NCBI GenBank assembly: GCA_963930645.1
Contig: CAWVNO010001211.1
Span: 1 to 64,000, forward strand
Origin: Salticus scenicus
Lineage: Eukaryota; Arthropoda; Arachnida; Araneae; Salticidae
Direction of reading: 5' to 3'
Length of the DNA stretch: 64,000 bases
Every line of letters starts with the position of its first letter. The first letter of the stretch is position 1. The notes beneath the pieces are model-generated. The model saw only the letters and a list, made by a program, of their open reading frames with translations. It did not search any database and was not told where the DNA came from. The position numbers were made by a program, and so were the translations under genes. Below are positions 47,872 to 61,072 of this stretch, one piece after another.

Positions 47872-50629
47872 GATTGCGATCGCAAAGCTCTATTAGTTGC
47901 TTTGGAATCGACTTTTGAAAATGAGAGGGCGTAAAATTCGCCCAAAAAATTTGGCGACGATATTGAGCACATGCCTTCATAAAAGGGCTCTCCTGGCCAA
48001 ATGGTTTAACTTTGGCAGGTCCCTGCTGTTCTGTTATGAAAGTAGACTTCGTGGGGCAGATTCTGGAAGTGATTCCGATCGCAAAGCTCTATTAGTTGCT
48101 TTGGAATCGGCTTTTGAAAAAAATTCTGTGAAAATCGCAAAAATTTTGGGTATCGAAATCGGGCAAAGTCTCCATAAAAGGGCTCTCCTGGCCAAATGGT
48201 TTAACTTTGGCAGGTCCCTGCTGTTCTGTTATGAAACTAGAATATCTTTTGCAGATTCTGGAAGTGATTGCGATCGCAAAGCTCTATTAGTTGCTTTGGA
48301 ATCGACTTTTGAAAATGAGAGGGCGTAAAATTCGCCCAAAAAATTTGGCGACGATATTGAGCACATGCCTTCATAAAAGGGCTCTCCTGGCCAAATGGTT
48401 TAACTTTGGCAGGTCCCTGCTGTTCTGTTATGAAAGTAGACTTCGTGGGGCAGATTCTGGAAGTGATTGCGATCGCAAAGCTCTATTAGTTGCTTTGGAA
48501 TCGGCTTTTGAAAAAAATTCTGTGAAAATCGCAAAAATTTTGGGTATCGAAATCGGGCAAAGTCTCCATAAAAGGGCTCTCCTGGCCAAATGGTTTAACT
48601 TTGGCAGGTCCCTGCTGTTCTGTTATGAAACTAGAATATCTTTTGCAGATTCTGGAAGTGATTGCGATCGCAAAGCTCTATTAGTTGCTTTGGAATCGAC
48701 TTTTGAAAATGAGAGGGCGTAAAATTCGCCCAAAAAATTTGGCGACGATATTGAGCACATGCCTTCATAAAAGGGCTCTCCTGGCCAAATGGTTTAACTT
48801 TGGCAGGTCCCTGCTGTTCTGTTATGAAAGTAGACTTCGTGGGGCAGATTCTGGAAGTGATTGCGATCGCAAAGCTCTATTAGTTGCTTTGGAATCGGCT
48901 TTTGAAAAAAATTCTGTGAAAATCGCAAAAATTTTGGGTATCGAAATCGGGCAAAGTCTCCATAAAAGGGCTCTCCTGGCCAAATGGTTTAACTTTGGCA
49001 GGTCCCTGCTGTTCTGTTATGAAACTAGAATATCTTTTGCAGATTCTGGAAGTGATTGCGATCGCAAAGCTCTATTAGTTGCTTTGGAATCGACTTTTGA
49101 AAATGAGAGGGCGTAAAATTCGCCCAAAAAATTTGGCGACGATATTGAGCACATGCCTTCATAAAAGGGCTCTCCTGGCCAAATGGTTTAACTTTGGCAG
49201 GTCCCTGCTGTTCTGTTATGAAAGTAGACTTCGTGGGGCAGATTCTGGAAGTGATTGCGATCGCAAAGCTCTATTAGTTGCTTTGGAATCGGCTTTTGAA
49301 AAAAATTCTGTGAAAATCGCAAAAATTTTGGGTATCGAAATCGGGCAAAGTCTCCATAAAAGGGCTCTCCTGGCCAAATGGTTTAACTTTGGCAGGTCCC
49401 TGCTGTTCTGTTATGAAACTAGAATATCTTTTGCAGATTCTGGAAGTGATTGCGATCGCAAAGCTCTATTAGTTGCTTTGGAATCGACTTTTGAAAATGA
49501 GAGGGCGTAAAATTCGCCCAAAAAATTTGGCGACGATATTGAGCACATGCCTTCATAAAAGGGCTCTCCTGGCCAAATGGTTTAACTTTGGCAGGTCCCT
49601 GCTGTTCTGTTATGAAAGTAGACTTCGTGGGGCAGATTCTGGAAGTGATTGCGATCGCAAAGCTCTATTAGTTGCTTTGGAATCGGCTTTTGAAAAAAAT
49701 TCTGTGAAAATCGCAAAAATTTTGGGTATCGAAATCGGGCAAAGTCTCCATAAAAGGGCTCTCCTGGCCAAATGGTTTAACTTTGGCAGGTCCCTGCTGT
49801 TCTGTTATGAAACTAGAATATCTTTTGCAGATTCTGGAAGTGATTGCGATCGCAAAGCTCTATTAGTTGCTTTGGAATCGACTTTTGAAAATGAGAGGGC
49901 GTAAAATTCGCCCAAAAAATTTGGCGACGATATTGAGCACATGCCTTCATAAAAGGGCTCTCCTGGCCAAATGGTTTAACTTTGGCAGGTCCCTGCTGTT
50001 CTGTTATGAAAGTAGATTTCGTGGGGCAGATTCTGGAAGTGATTGCGATCGCAAAGCTCTATTAGTTGCTTTGGAATCGGCTTTTGAAAAAAATTCTGTG
50101 AAAATCGCAAAAATTTTGGGTATCGAAATCGGGCAAAGTCTCCATAAAAGGGCTCTCCTGGCCAAATGGTTTAACTTTGGCAGGTCCCTACTGTTCTGTT
50201 ATGAAACTAGAATATCTTTTGGAGATTCTGGAAGTGATTGCGATCGCAAAGCTCTATTAGTTGCTTTGGAATCGACTTTTGAAAATGAGAGGGCGTAAAA
50301 TTCGCCCAAAAAATTTGGCGACGATATTGAGCACATGCCTTCATAAAAGGGCTCTCCTGGCCAAATGGTTTAACTTTGGCAGGTCCCTGCTGTTCTGTTA
50401 TGAAAGTAGACTTCGTGGGGCAGATTCTGGAAGTGATTGCGATCGCAAAGCTCTATTAGTTGCTTTGGAATCGGCTTTTGAAAAAAATTCTGTGAAAATC
50501 GCAAAAATTTTGTGTATCGAAATCGGGCAAAGTCTCCATAAAAGGGCTCTCCTGGCCAAATGGTTTAACTTTGGCAGGTCCCTGCTGTTCTGTTATGAAA
50601 CTAGAATATCTTTTGCAGATTCTGGAAGT
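47480..50629 (+). repeat. Duplicate of segment 24236-27385
   Basis: It matches the earlier segment in marker order and indel, as described there. It falls inside super-repeat copy 2 where that copy departs from copy 1, and so is the likely footprint of an intra-array conversion or unequal exchange. Confidence 0.78.
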
Positions 50630-53600
50630 GATTGCGATCGCAAAGCTCTATTAGTTGCTTTGGAATCGACTTTTGAAAATGAGAGGGCGTAAAATTCGCC
50701 CAAAAAATTTGGCGACGATATTGAGCACATGCCTTCATAAAAGGGCTCTCCTGGCCAAATGGTTTAACTTTGGCAGGTCCCTGCTGTTCTGTTATGAAAG
50801 TAGACTTCGTGGGGCAGATTCTGGAAGTGATTGCGATCGCAAAGCTCTATTAGTTGCTTTGGAATCGGCTTTTGAAAAAAATTCTGTGAAAATCGCAAAA
50901 ATTTTGGGTATCGAAATCGGGCAAAGTCTCCATAAAAGGGCTCTCCTGGCCAAATGGTTTAACTTTGGCAGGTCCCTGCTGTTCTGTTATGAAACTAGAA
51001 TATCTTTTGCAGATTCTGGAAGTGATTGCGATCGCAAAGCTCTATTAGTTGCTTTGGAATCGACTTTTGAAAATGAGAGGGCGTAAAATTCGCCCAAAAA
51101 ATTTGGCGACGATATTGAGCACATGCCTTCATAAAAGGGCTCTCCTGGCCAAATGGTTTAACTTTGGCAGGTCCCTGCTGTTCTGTTATGAAAGTAGACT
51201 TCGTGGGGCAGATTCTGGAAGTGATTGCGATCGCAAAGCTCTATTAGTTGCTTTGGAATCGGCTTTTGAAAAAAATTCTGTGAAAATCGCAAAAATTTTG
51301 GGTATCGAAATCGGGCAAAGTCTCCATAAAAGGGCTCTCCTGGCCAAATGGTTTAACTTTGGCAGGTCCCTGCTGTTCTGTTATGAAACTAGAATATCTT
51401 TTGCAGATTCTGGAAGTGATTGCGATCGCAAAGCTCTATTAGTTGCTTTGGAATCGACTTTTGAAAATGAGAGGGCGTAAAATTCGCCCAAAAAATTTGG
51501 CGACGATATTGAGCACATGCCTTCATAAAAGGGCTCTCCTGGCCAAATGGTTTAACTTTGGCAGGTCCCTGCTGTTCTGTTATGAAAGTAGACTTCGTGG
51601 GGCAGATTCTGGAAGTGATTGCGATCGCAAAGCTCTATTAGTTGCTTTGGAATCGGCTTTTGAAAAAAATTCTGTGAAAATCGCAAAAATTTTGGGTATC
51701 GAAATCGGGCAAAGTCTCCATAAAAGGGCTCTCCTGGCCAAATGGTTTAACTTTGGCAGGTCCCTGCTGTTCTGTTATGAAACTAGAATATCTTTTGCAG
51801 ATTCTGGAAGTGATTGCGATCGCAAAGCTCTATTAGTTGCTTTGGAATCGACTTTTGAAAATGAGAGGGCGTAAAATTCGCCCAAAAAATTTGGCGACGA
51901 TATTGAGCACATGCCTTCATAAAAGGGCTCTCCTGGCCAAATGGTTTAACTTTGGCAGGTCCCTGCTGTTCTGTTATGAAAGTAGACTTCGTGGGGCAGA
52001 TTCTGGAAGTGATTGCGATCGCAAAGCTCTATTAGTTGCTTTGGAATCGGCTTTTGAAAAAAATTCTGTGAAAATCGCAAAAATTTTGGGTATCGAAATC
52101 GGGCAAAGTCTCCATAAAAGGGCTCTCCTGGCCAAATGGTTTAACTTTGGCAGGTCCCTACTGTTCTGTTATGAAACTAGAATATCTTTTGGAGATTCTG
52201 GAAGTGATTGCGATCGCAAAGCTCTATTAGTTGCTTTGGAATCGACTTTTGAAAATGAGAGGGCGTAAAATTCGCCCAAAAAATTTGGCGACGATATTGA
52301 GCACATGCCTTCATAAAAGGGCTCTCCTGGCCAAATGGTTTAACTTTGGCAGGTCCCTGCTGTTCTGTTATGAAAGTAGACTTCGTGGGGCAGATTCTGG
52401 AAGTGATTGCGATCGCAAAGCTCTATTAGTTGCTTTGGAATCGGCTTTTGAAAAAAATTCTGTGAAAATCGCAAAAATTTTGTGTATCGAAATCGGGCAA
52501 AGTCTCCATAAAAGGGCTCTCCTGGCCAAATGGTTTAACTTTGGCAGGTCCCTGCTGTTCTGTTATGAAACTAGAATATCTTTTGCAGATTCTGGAAGTG
52601 ATTGCGATCGCAAAGCTCTATTAGTTGCTTTGGAATCGACTTTTGAAAATGAGAGGGCGTAAAATTCGCCCAAAAAATTTGGCGACGATATTGAGCACAT
52701 GCCTTCATAAAAGGGCTCTCCTGGCCAAATGGTTTAACTTTGGCAGGTCCCTGCTGTTCTGTTATGAAAGTAGACTTCGTGGGGCAGATTCTGGAAGTGA
52801 TTGCGATCGCAAAGCTCTATTAGTTGCTTTGGAATCGGCTTTTGAAAAAAATTCTGTGAAAATCGCAAAAATTTTGGGTATCGAAATCGGGCAAAGTCTC
52901 CATAAAAGGGCTCTCCTGGCCAAATGGTTTAACTTTGGCAGGTCCCTGCTGTTCTGTTATGAAACTAGAATATCTTTTGCAGATTCTGGAAGTGATTGCG
53001 ATCGCAAAGCTCTATTAGTTGCTTTGGAATCGACTTTTGAAAATGAGAGGGCGTAAAATTCGCCCAAAAAATTTGGCGACGATATTGAGCACATGCCTTC
53101 ATAAAAGGGCTCTCCTGGCCAAATGGTTTAACTTTGGCAGGTCCCTGCTGTTCTGTTATGAAAGTAGACTTCGTGGGGCAGATTCTGGAAGTGATTGCGA
53201 TCGCAAAGCTCTATTAGTTGCTTTGGAATCGGCTTTTGAAAAAAATTCTGTGAAAATCGCAAAAATTTTGGGTATCGAAATCGGGCAAAGTCTCCATAAA
53301 AGGGCTCTCCTGGCCAAATGGTTTAACTTTGGCAGGTCCCTGCTGTTCTGTTATGAAACTAGAATATCTTTTGCAGATTCTGGAAGTGATTGCGATCGCA
53401 AAGCTCTATTAGTTGCTTTGGAATCGACTTTTGAAAATGAGAGGGCGTAAAATTCGCCCAAAAAATTTGGCGACGATATTGAGCACATGCCTTCATAAAA
53501 GGGCTCTCCTGGCCAAATGGTTTAACTTTGGCAGGTCCCTGCTGTTCTGTTATGAAAGTAGACTTCGTGGGGCAGATTCTGGAAGTGATTGCGATCGCAA

Positions 53601-56539
53601 AGCTCTATTAGTTGCTTTGGAATCGGCTTTTGAAAAAAATTCTGTGAAAATCGCAAAAATTTTGGGTATCGAAATCGGGCAAAGTCTCCATAAAAGGGCT
53701 CTCCTGGCCAAATGGTTTAACTTTGGCAGGTCCCTGCTGTTCTGTTATGAAACTAGAATATCTTTTGCAGATTCTGGAAGTGATTGCGATCGCAAAGCTC
53801 TATTAGTTGCTTTGGAATCGACTTTTGAAAATGAGAGGGCGTAAAATTCGCCCAAAAAATTTGGCGACGATATTGAGCACATGCCTTCATAAAAGGGCTC
53901 TCCTGGCCAAATGGTTTAACTTTGGCAGGTCCCTGCTGTTCCGTTATGAAAGTAGACTTCGTGGGGCAGATTCTGGAAGTGATTGCGATCGCAAAGCTCT
54001 ATTAGTTGCTTTGGAATCGGCTTTTGAAAAAAATTCTGTGAAAATCGCAAAAATTTTGGGTATCGAAATCGGGCAAAGTCTCCATAAAAGGGCTCTCCTG
54101 GCCAAATGGTTTAACTTTGGCAGGTCCCTGCTGTTCTGTTATGAAACTAGAATATCTTTTGCAGATTCTGGAAGTGATTGCGATCGCAAAGCTCTATTAG
54201 TTGCTTTGGAATCGACTTTTGAAAATGAGAGGGCGTAAAATTCGCCCAAAAAATTTGGCGACGATATTGAGCACATGCCTTCATAAAAGGGCTCTCCTGG
54301 CCAAGTGGTTTAACTTTGGCAGGTCCCTGCTGTTCTGTTATGAAAGTAGACTTCGTGGGGCAGATTCTGGAAGTGATTGCGATCGCAAAGCTCTATTAGT
54401 TGCTTTGGAATCGGCTTTTGAAAAAAATTCTGTGAAAATCGCAAAAATTTTGGGTATCGAAATCGGGCAAAGTCTCCATAAAAGGGCTCTCCTGGCCAAA
54501 TGGTTTAACTTTGGCAGGTCCCTGCTGTTCTGTTATGAAACTAGAATATCTTTTGGAGATTCTGGAAGTGATTGCGATCGCAAAGCTCTATTAGTTGCTT
54601 TGGAATCGACTTTTGAAAATGAGAGGGCGTAAAATTCGCCCAAAAAATTTGGCGACGATATTGAGCACATGCCTTCATAAAAGGGCTCTCCTGGCCAAAT
54701 GGTTTAACTTTGGCAGGTCCCTGCTGTTCTGTTATGAAAGTAGACTTCGTGGGGCAGATTCTGGAAGTGATTGCGATCGCAAAGCTCTATTAGTTGCTTT
54801 GGAATCGGCTTTTGAAAAAAATTCTGTGAAAATCGCAAAAATTTTGTGTATCGAAATCGGGCAAAGTCTCCATAAAAGGGCTCTCCTGGCCAAATGGTTT
54901 AACTTTGGCAGGTCCCTGCTGTTCTGTTATGAAACTAGAATATCTTTTGCAGATTCTGGAAGTGATTGCGATCGCAAAGCTCTATTAGTTGCTTTGGAAT
55001 CGACTTTTGAAAATGAGAGGGCGTAAAATTCGCCCAAAAAATTTGGCGACGATATTGAGCACATGCCTTCATAAAAGGGCTCTCCTGGCCAAATGGTTTA
55101 ACTTTGGCAGGTCCCTGCTGTTCTGTTATGAAAGTAGACTTCGTGGGGCAGATTCTGGAAGTGATTGCGATCGCAAAGCTCTATTAGTTGCTTTGGAATC
55201 GGCTTTTGAAAAAAATTCTGTGAAAATCGCAAAAATTTTGGGTATCGAAATCGGGCAAAGTCTCCATAAAAGGGCTCTCCTGGCCAAATGGTTTAACTTT
55301 GGCAGGTCCCTGCTGTTCTGTTATGAAACTAGAATATCTTTTGCAGATTCTGGAAGTGATTGCGATCGCAAAGCTCTATTAGTTGCTTTGGAATCGACTT
55401 TTGAAAATGAGAGGGCGTAAAATTCGCCCAAAAAATTTGGCGACGATATTGAGCACATGCCTTCATAAAAGGGCTCTCCTGGCCAAATGGTTTAACTTTG
55501 GCAGGTCCCTGCTGTTCTGTTATGAAAGTAGACTTCGTGGGGCAGATTCTGGAAGTGATTGCGATCGCAAAGCTCTATTAGTTGCTTTGGAATCGGCTTT
55601 TGAAAAAAATTCTGTGAAAATCGCAAAAATTTTGGGTATCGAAATCGGGCAAAGTCTCCATAAAAGGGCTCTCCTGGCCAAATGGTTTAACTTTGGCAGG
55701 TCCCTGCTGTTCTGTTATGAAACTAGAATATCTTTTGCAGATTCTGGAAGTGATTGCGATCGCAAAGCTCTATTAGTTGCTTTGGAATCGACTTTTGAAA
55801 ATGAGAGGGCGTAAAATTCGCCCAAAAAATTTGGCGACGATATTGAGCACATGCCTTCATAAAAGGGCTCTCCTGGCCAAATGGTTTAACTTTGGCAGGT
55901 CCCTGCTGTTCTGTTATGAAAGTAGACTTCGTGGGGCAGATTCTGGAAGTGATTGCGATCGCAAAGCTCTATTAGTTGCTTTGGAATCGGCTTTTGAAAA
56001 AAATTCTGTGAAAATCGCAAAAATTTTGGGTATCGAAATCGGGCAAAGTCTCCATAAAAGGGCTCTCCTGGCCAAATGGTTTAACTTTGGCAGGTCCCTG
56101 CTGTTCTGTTATGAAACTAGAATATCTTTTGCAGATTCTGGAAGTGATTGCGATCGCAAAGCTCTATTAGTTGCTTTGGAATCGACTTTTGAAAATGAGA
56201 GGGCGTAAAATTCGCCCAAAAAATTTGGCGACGATATTGAGCACATGCCTTCATAAAAGGGCTCTCCTGGCCAAATGGTTTAACTTTGGCAGGTCCCTGC
56301 TGTTCTGTTATGAAAGTAGACTTCGTGGGGCAGATTCTGGAAGTGATTGCGATCGCAAAGCTCTATTAGTTGCTTTGGAATCGGCTTTTGAAAAAAATTC
56401 TGTGAAAATCGCAAAAATTTTGGGTATCGAAATCGGGCAAAGTCTCCATAAAAGGGCTCTCCTGGCCAAATGGTTTAACTTTGGCAGGTCCCTGCTGTTC
56501 TGTTATGAAACTAGAATATCTTTTGCAGATTCTGGAAGT

Positions 56540-59500
56540 GATTGCGATCGCAAAGCTCTATTAGTTGCTTTGGAATCGACTTTTGAAAATGAGAGGGCGT
56601 AAAATTCGCCAAAAAAATTTGGCGACGATATTGAGCACATGCCTTCATAAAAGGGCTCTCCTGGCCAAATGGTTTAACTTTGGCAGGTCCCTGATGTTCT
56701 GTTATGAAAGTAGACTTCGTGGGGCAGTTTCTGGAAGTGATTGCGATCGCAAAGCTCTGTTAGTTGCTTTGGAATGGGCTTTTGAAAAAAATTCTGTGAA
56801 AATCGCAAAAATTTTGGGTATCGAAATCGGGCAAAGTCTCCATAAAAGGGCTCTCCTGGCCAAATGGTTTAACTTTGGCAGGTCCCTTCTGTTCTGTTAT
56901 GAAACTAGAATAACTTTTGCAGATTCTGGAAGTGATTGCGATCGCAAAGCTCTATTAGTTGCTTTGGAATCAACTTTTGAAAATGAGAGGGCGTAAAATT
57001 CGCCCAAAAAATTTGGCGACGATATTGAGCACATGCCTTCATAAAAGGGCTCTCCTGGCCAAATGGTTTAACTTTGGCAGGTCCCTGCAGTTCTGTTATG
57101 AAAGTAGACTTCGTGGGGCAGATTCTGGAAGTGATTCCGATCGCAAAGCTCTATTAGTTGCTTTGGAATCGGCTTTTGAAAAAAATTCTGTGAAAATCGC
57201 AAAAATTTTGGGTATCGAAATCGGGCAAAGTCTCCATAAAAGGGCTCTCCTGGCCAAATGGTTTAACTTTGGCAGGTCCCTGCTGTTCTGTTATGAAACT
57301 AGAATATCTTTTGGAGATTCTGGAAGTGATTGCGATCGCAAAGCTCTATTAGTTGCTTTGGAATCGACTTTTGAAAATGAGAGGGCGTAAAATTCGCCCA
57401 AAAAATTTGGCGACGATATTGAGCACATGCCTTCATAAAAGGGCTCTCCTGGCCAAATGGTTTAACTTTGGCAGGTCCCTGCTGTTCTGTTATGAAAGTA
57501 GACTTCGTGGGGCAGATTCTGGAAGTGATTGCGATCGCAAAGCTCTATTAGTTGCTTTGGAATCGACTTTTGAAAATGAGAGGGCGTAAAATTCGCCCAA
57601 AAAATTTGGCGACGATATTGAGCACATGCCTTCATAAAAGGGCTCTCCTGGCCAAATGGTTTAACTTTGGCAGGTCCCTGCTGTTCTGTTATGAAAGTAG
57701 ACTTCGTGGGGCAGATTCTGGAAGTGATTGCGATCGCAAAGCTCTATTAGTTGCTTTGGAATCGGCTTTTGAAAAAAATTCTGTGAAAATCGCAAAAATT
57801 TTGGGTATCGAAATCGGGCAAAGTCTCCATAAAAGGGCTCTCCTGGCCAAATGGTTTAACTTTGGCAGGTCCCTGCTGTTCTGTTATGAAACTAGAATAT
57901 CTTTTGCAGATTCTGGAAGTGATTGCGATCGCAAAGCTCTATTAGTTGCTTTGGAATCGACTTTTGAAAATGAGAGGGCGTAAAATTCGCCCAAAAAATT
58001 TGGCGACGATATTGAGCACATGCCTTCATAAAAGGGCTCTCCTGGCCAAATGGTTTAACTTTGGCAGGTCCCTGCTGTTCTGTTATGAAAGTAGACTTCG
58101 TGGGGCAGATTCTGGAAGTGATTGCGATCGCAAAGCTCTATTAGTTGCTTTGGAATCGGCTTTTGAAAAAAATTCTGTGAAAATCGCAAAAATTTTGGGT
58201 ATCGAAATCGGGCAAAGTCTCCATAAAAGGGCTCTCCTGGCCAAATGGTTTAACTTTGGCAGGTCCCTACTGTTCTGTTATGAAACTAGAATATCTTTTG
58301 GAGATTCTGGAAGTGATTGCGATCGCAAAGCTCTATTAGTTGCTTTGGAATCGACTTTTGAAAATGAGAGGGCGTAAAATTCGCCCAAAAAATTTGGCGA
58401 CGATATTGAGCACATGCCTTCATAAAAGGGCTCTCCTGGCCAAATGGTTTAACTTTGGCAGGTCCCTGCTGTTCTGTTATGAAAGTAGACTTCGTGGGGC
58501 AGATTCTGGAAGTGATTGCGATCGCAAAGCTCTATTAGTTGCTTTGGAATCGGCTTTTGAAAAAAATTCTGTGAAAATCGCAAAAATTTTGTGTATCGAA
58601 ATCGGGCAAAGTCTCCATAAAAGGGCTCTCCTGGCCAAATGGTTTAACTTTGGCAGGTCCCTGCTGTTCTGTTATGAAACTAGAATATCTTTTGCAGATT
58701 CTGGAAGTGATTGCGATCGCAAAGCTCTATTAGTTGCTTTGGAATCGACTTTTGAAAATGAGAGGGCGTAAAATTCGCCCAAAAAATTTGGCGACGATAT
58801 TGAGCACATGCCTTCATAAAAGGGCTCTCCTGGCCAAATGGTTTAACTTTGGCAGGTCCCTGCTGTTCTGTTATGAAAGTAGACTTCGTGGGGCAGATTC
58901 TGGAAGTGATTGCGATCGCAAAGCTCTATTAGTTGCTTTGGAATCGGCTTTTGAAAAAAATTCTGTGAAAATCGCAAAAATTTTGGGTATCGAAATCGGG
59001 CAAAGTCTCCATAAAAGGGCTCTCCTGGCCAAATGGTTTAACTTTGGCAGGTCCCTGCTGTTCTGTTATGAAACTAGAATATCTTTTGCAGATTCTGGAA
59101 GTGATTGCGATCGCAAAGCTCTATTAGTTGCTTTGGAATCGACTTTTGAAAATGAGAGGGCGTAAAATTCGCCCAAAAAATTTGGCGACGATATTGAGCA
59201 CATGCCTTCATAAAAGGGCTCTCCTGGCCAAATGGTTTAACTTTGGCAGGTCCCTGCTGTTCTGTTATGAAAGTAGACTTCGTGGGGCAGATTCTGGAAG
59301 TGATTGCGATCGCAAAGCTCTATTAGTTGCTTTGGAATCGGCTTTTGAAAAAAATTCTGTGAAAATCGCAAAAATTTTGGGTATCGAAATCGGGCAAAGT
59401 CTCCATAAAAGGGCTCTCCTGGCCAAATGGTTTAACTTTGGCAGGTCCCTGCTGTTCTGTTATGAAACTAGAATATCTTTTGCAGATTCTGGAAGTGATT

Positions 59501-60284
59501 GCGATCGCAAAGCTCTATTAGTTGCTTTGGAATCGACTTTTGAAAATGAGAGGGCGTAAAATTCGCCCAAAAAATTTGGCGACGATATTGAGCACATGCC
59601 TTCATAAAAGGGCTCTCCTGGCCAAATGGTTTAACTTTGGCAGGTCCCTGCTGTTCTGTTATGAAAGTAGACTTCGTTGGGCAGATTCTGGAAGTGATTG
59701 CGATCGCAAAGCTCTATTAGTTGCTTTGGAATCGGCTTTTGAAAAAAATTCTGTGAAAATCGCAAAAATTTTGGGTATCGAAATCGGGCAAAGTCTCCAT
59801 AAAAGGGCTCTCCTGGCCAAATGGTTTAACTTTGGCAGGTCCCTGCTGTTCTGTTATGAAACTAGAATATCTTTTGCAGATTCTGGAAGTGATTGCGATC
59901 GCAAAGCTCTATTAGTTGCTTTGGAATCGACTTTTGAAAATGAGAGGGCGTAAAATTCGCCCAAAAAATTTGGCGACGATATTGAGCACATGCCTTCATA
60001 AAAGGGCTCTCCTGGCCAAATGGTTTAACTTTGGCAGGTCCCTGCTGTTCTGTTATGAAAGTAGACTTCGTGGGGCAGATTCTGGAAGTGATTGCGATCG
60101 CAAAGCTCTATTAGTTGCTTTGGAATCGGCTTTTGAAAAAAATTCTGTGAAAATCGCAAAAATTTTGGGTATCGAAATCGGGCAAAGTCTCCATAAAAGG
60201 GCTCTCCTGGCCAAATGGTTTAACTTTGGCAGGTCCCTGCTGTTCTGTTATGAAACTAGAATATCTTTTGCAGATTCTGGAAGT
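56540..60284 (+). repeat. 3745-bp segment whose start is repeated at 60285
   Basis: The segment comprises nine dimers plus the solitary A. Its first dimer has two variants found nowhere else except in the dimer at 60285: CCCTGATG in the A core and GGCAGTTTCTGG in the junction block. The following dimer (56934) and the one at 60679 also share ATCAACTT, CCCTGCAG, the broken palindrome and TTTTGGAGATTC. This is probably the youngest large duplication in the window. It carries a marker pair at 57921 and a private CGTTGGGC near 59678. Confidence 0.85.
57328..57526 (+). repeat. Solitary A monomer 2 (B missing)
   Basis: This is a second 199-bp step, again A body plus A linker joined to the next A. 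The surroundings differ from the first (it follows the dimers at 56540 and 56934, which carry distinctive variants) and the junction has CTA, so it is probably an independent event. It lies inside a 3745-bp segment whose leading two dimers are repeated at 60285-61072; the repeated part does not include another solitary A. Confidence 0.93.
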
Positions 60285-61072
60285 GATTGCGATCGCAAAG
60301 CTCTATTAGTTGCTTTGGAATCGACTTTTGAAAATGAGAGGGCGTAAAATTCGCCAAAAAAATTTGGCGACGATATTGAGCACATGCCTTCATAAAAGGG
60401 CTCTCCTGGCCAAATGGTTTAACTTTGGCAGGTCCCTGATGTTCTGTTATGAAAGTAGACTTCGTGGGGCAGTTTCTGGAAGTGATTGCGATCGCAAAGC
60501 TCTGTTAGTTGCTTTGGAATGGGCTTTTGAAAAAAATTCTGTGAAAATCGCAAAAATTTTGGGTATCGAAATCGGGCAAAGTCTCCATAAAAGGGCTCTC
60601 CTGGCCAAATGGTTTAACTTTGGCAGGTCCCTTCTGTTCTGTTATGAAACTAGAATAACTTTTGCAGATTCTGGAAGTGATTGCGATCGCAAAGCTCTAT
60701 TAGTTGCTTTGGAATCAACTTTTGAAAATGAGAGGGCGTAAAATTCGCCCAAAAAATTTGGCGACGATATTGAGCACATGCCTTCATAAAAGGGCTCTCC
60801 TGGCCAAATGGTTTAACTTTGGCAGGTCCCTGCAGTTCTGTTATGAAAGTAGACTTCGTGGGGCAGATTCTGGAAGTGATTCCGATCGCAAAGCTCTATT
60901 AGTTGCTTTGGAATCGGCTTTTGAAAAAAATTCTGTGAAAATCGCAAAAATTTTGGGTATCGAAATCGGGCAAAGTCTCCATAAAAGGGCTCTCCTGGCC
61001 AAATGGTTTAACTTTGGCAGGTCCCTGCTGTTCTGTTATGAAACTAGAATATCTTTTGGAGATTCTGGAAGT
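60285..61072 (+). repeat. Second copy of the two-dimer start of segment 56540
   Basis: These two dimers are 3745 bp (nine dimers plus 199) from their twins at 56540-57327 and share all their rare variants. The twin is followed by the solitary A, but this copy is followed by ordinary dimers. The solitary A was therefore gained on one side, or the recombination joint lies just after this pair. Confidence 0.85.

Larger units (their letters stand above)
39206..51811 (+). repeat. 32-dimer super-repeat, copy 2 (12.6 kb)
   Basis: It has the same marker spacing as copy 1 and is 2 bp shorter because of the deletion in dimer 47480. The stretch 46910-49841 differs from copy 1: instead of the 6-dimer haplotype found at 34478 it carries near-canonical dimers resembling 24236-26597, including the 2-bp deletion. 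Either copy may have been overwritten by non-allelic conversion or exchange. Confidence 0.82.
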
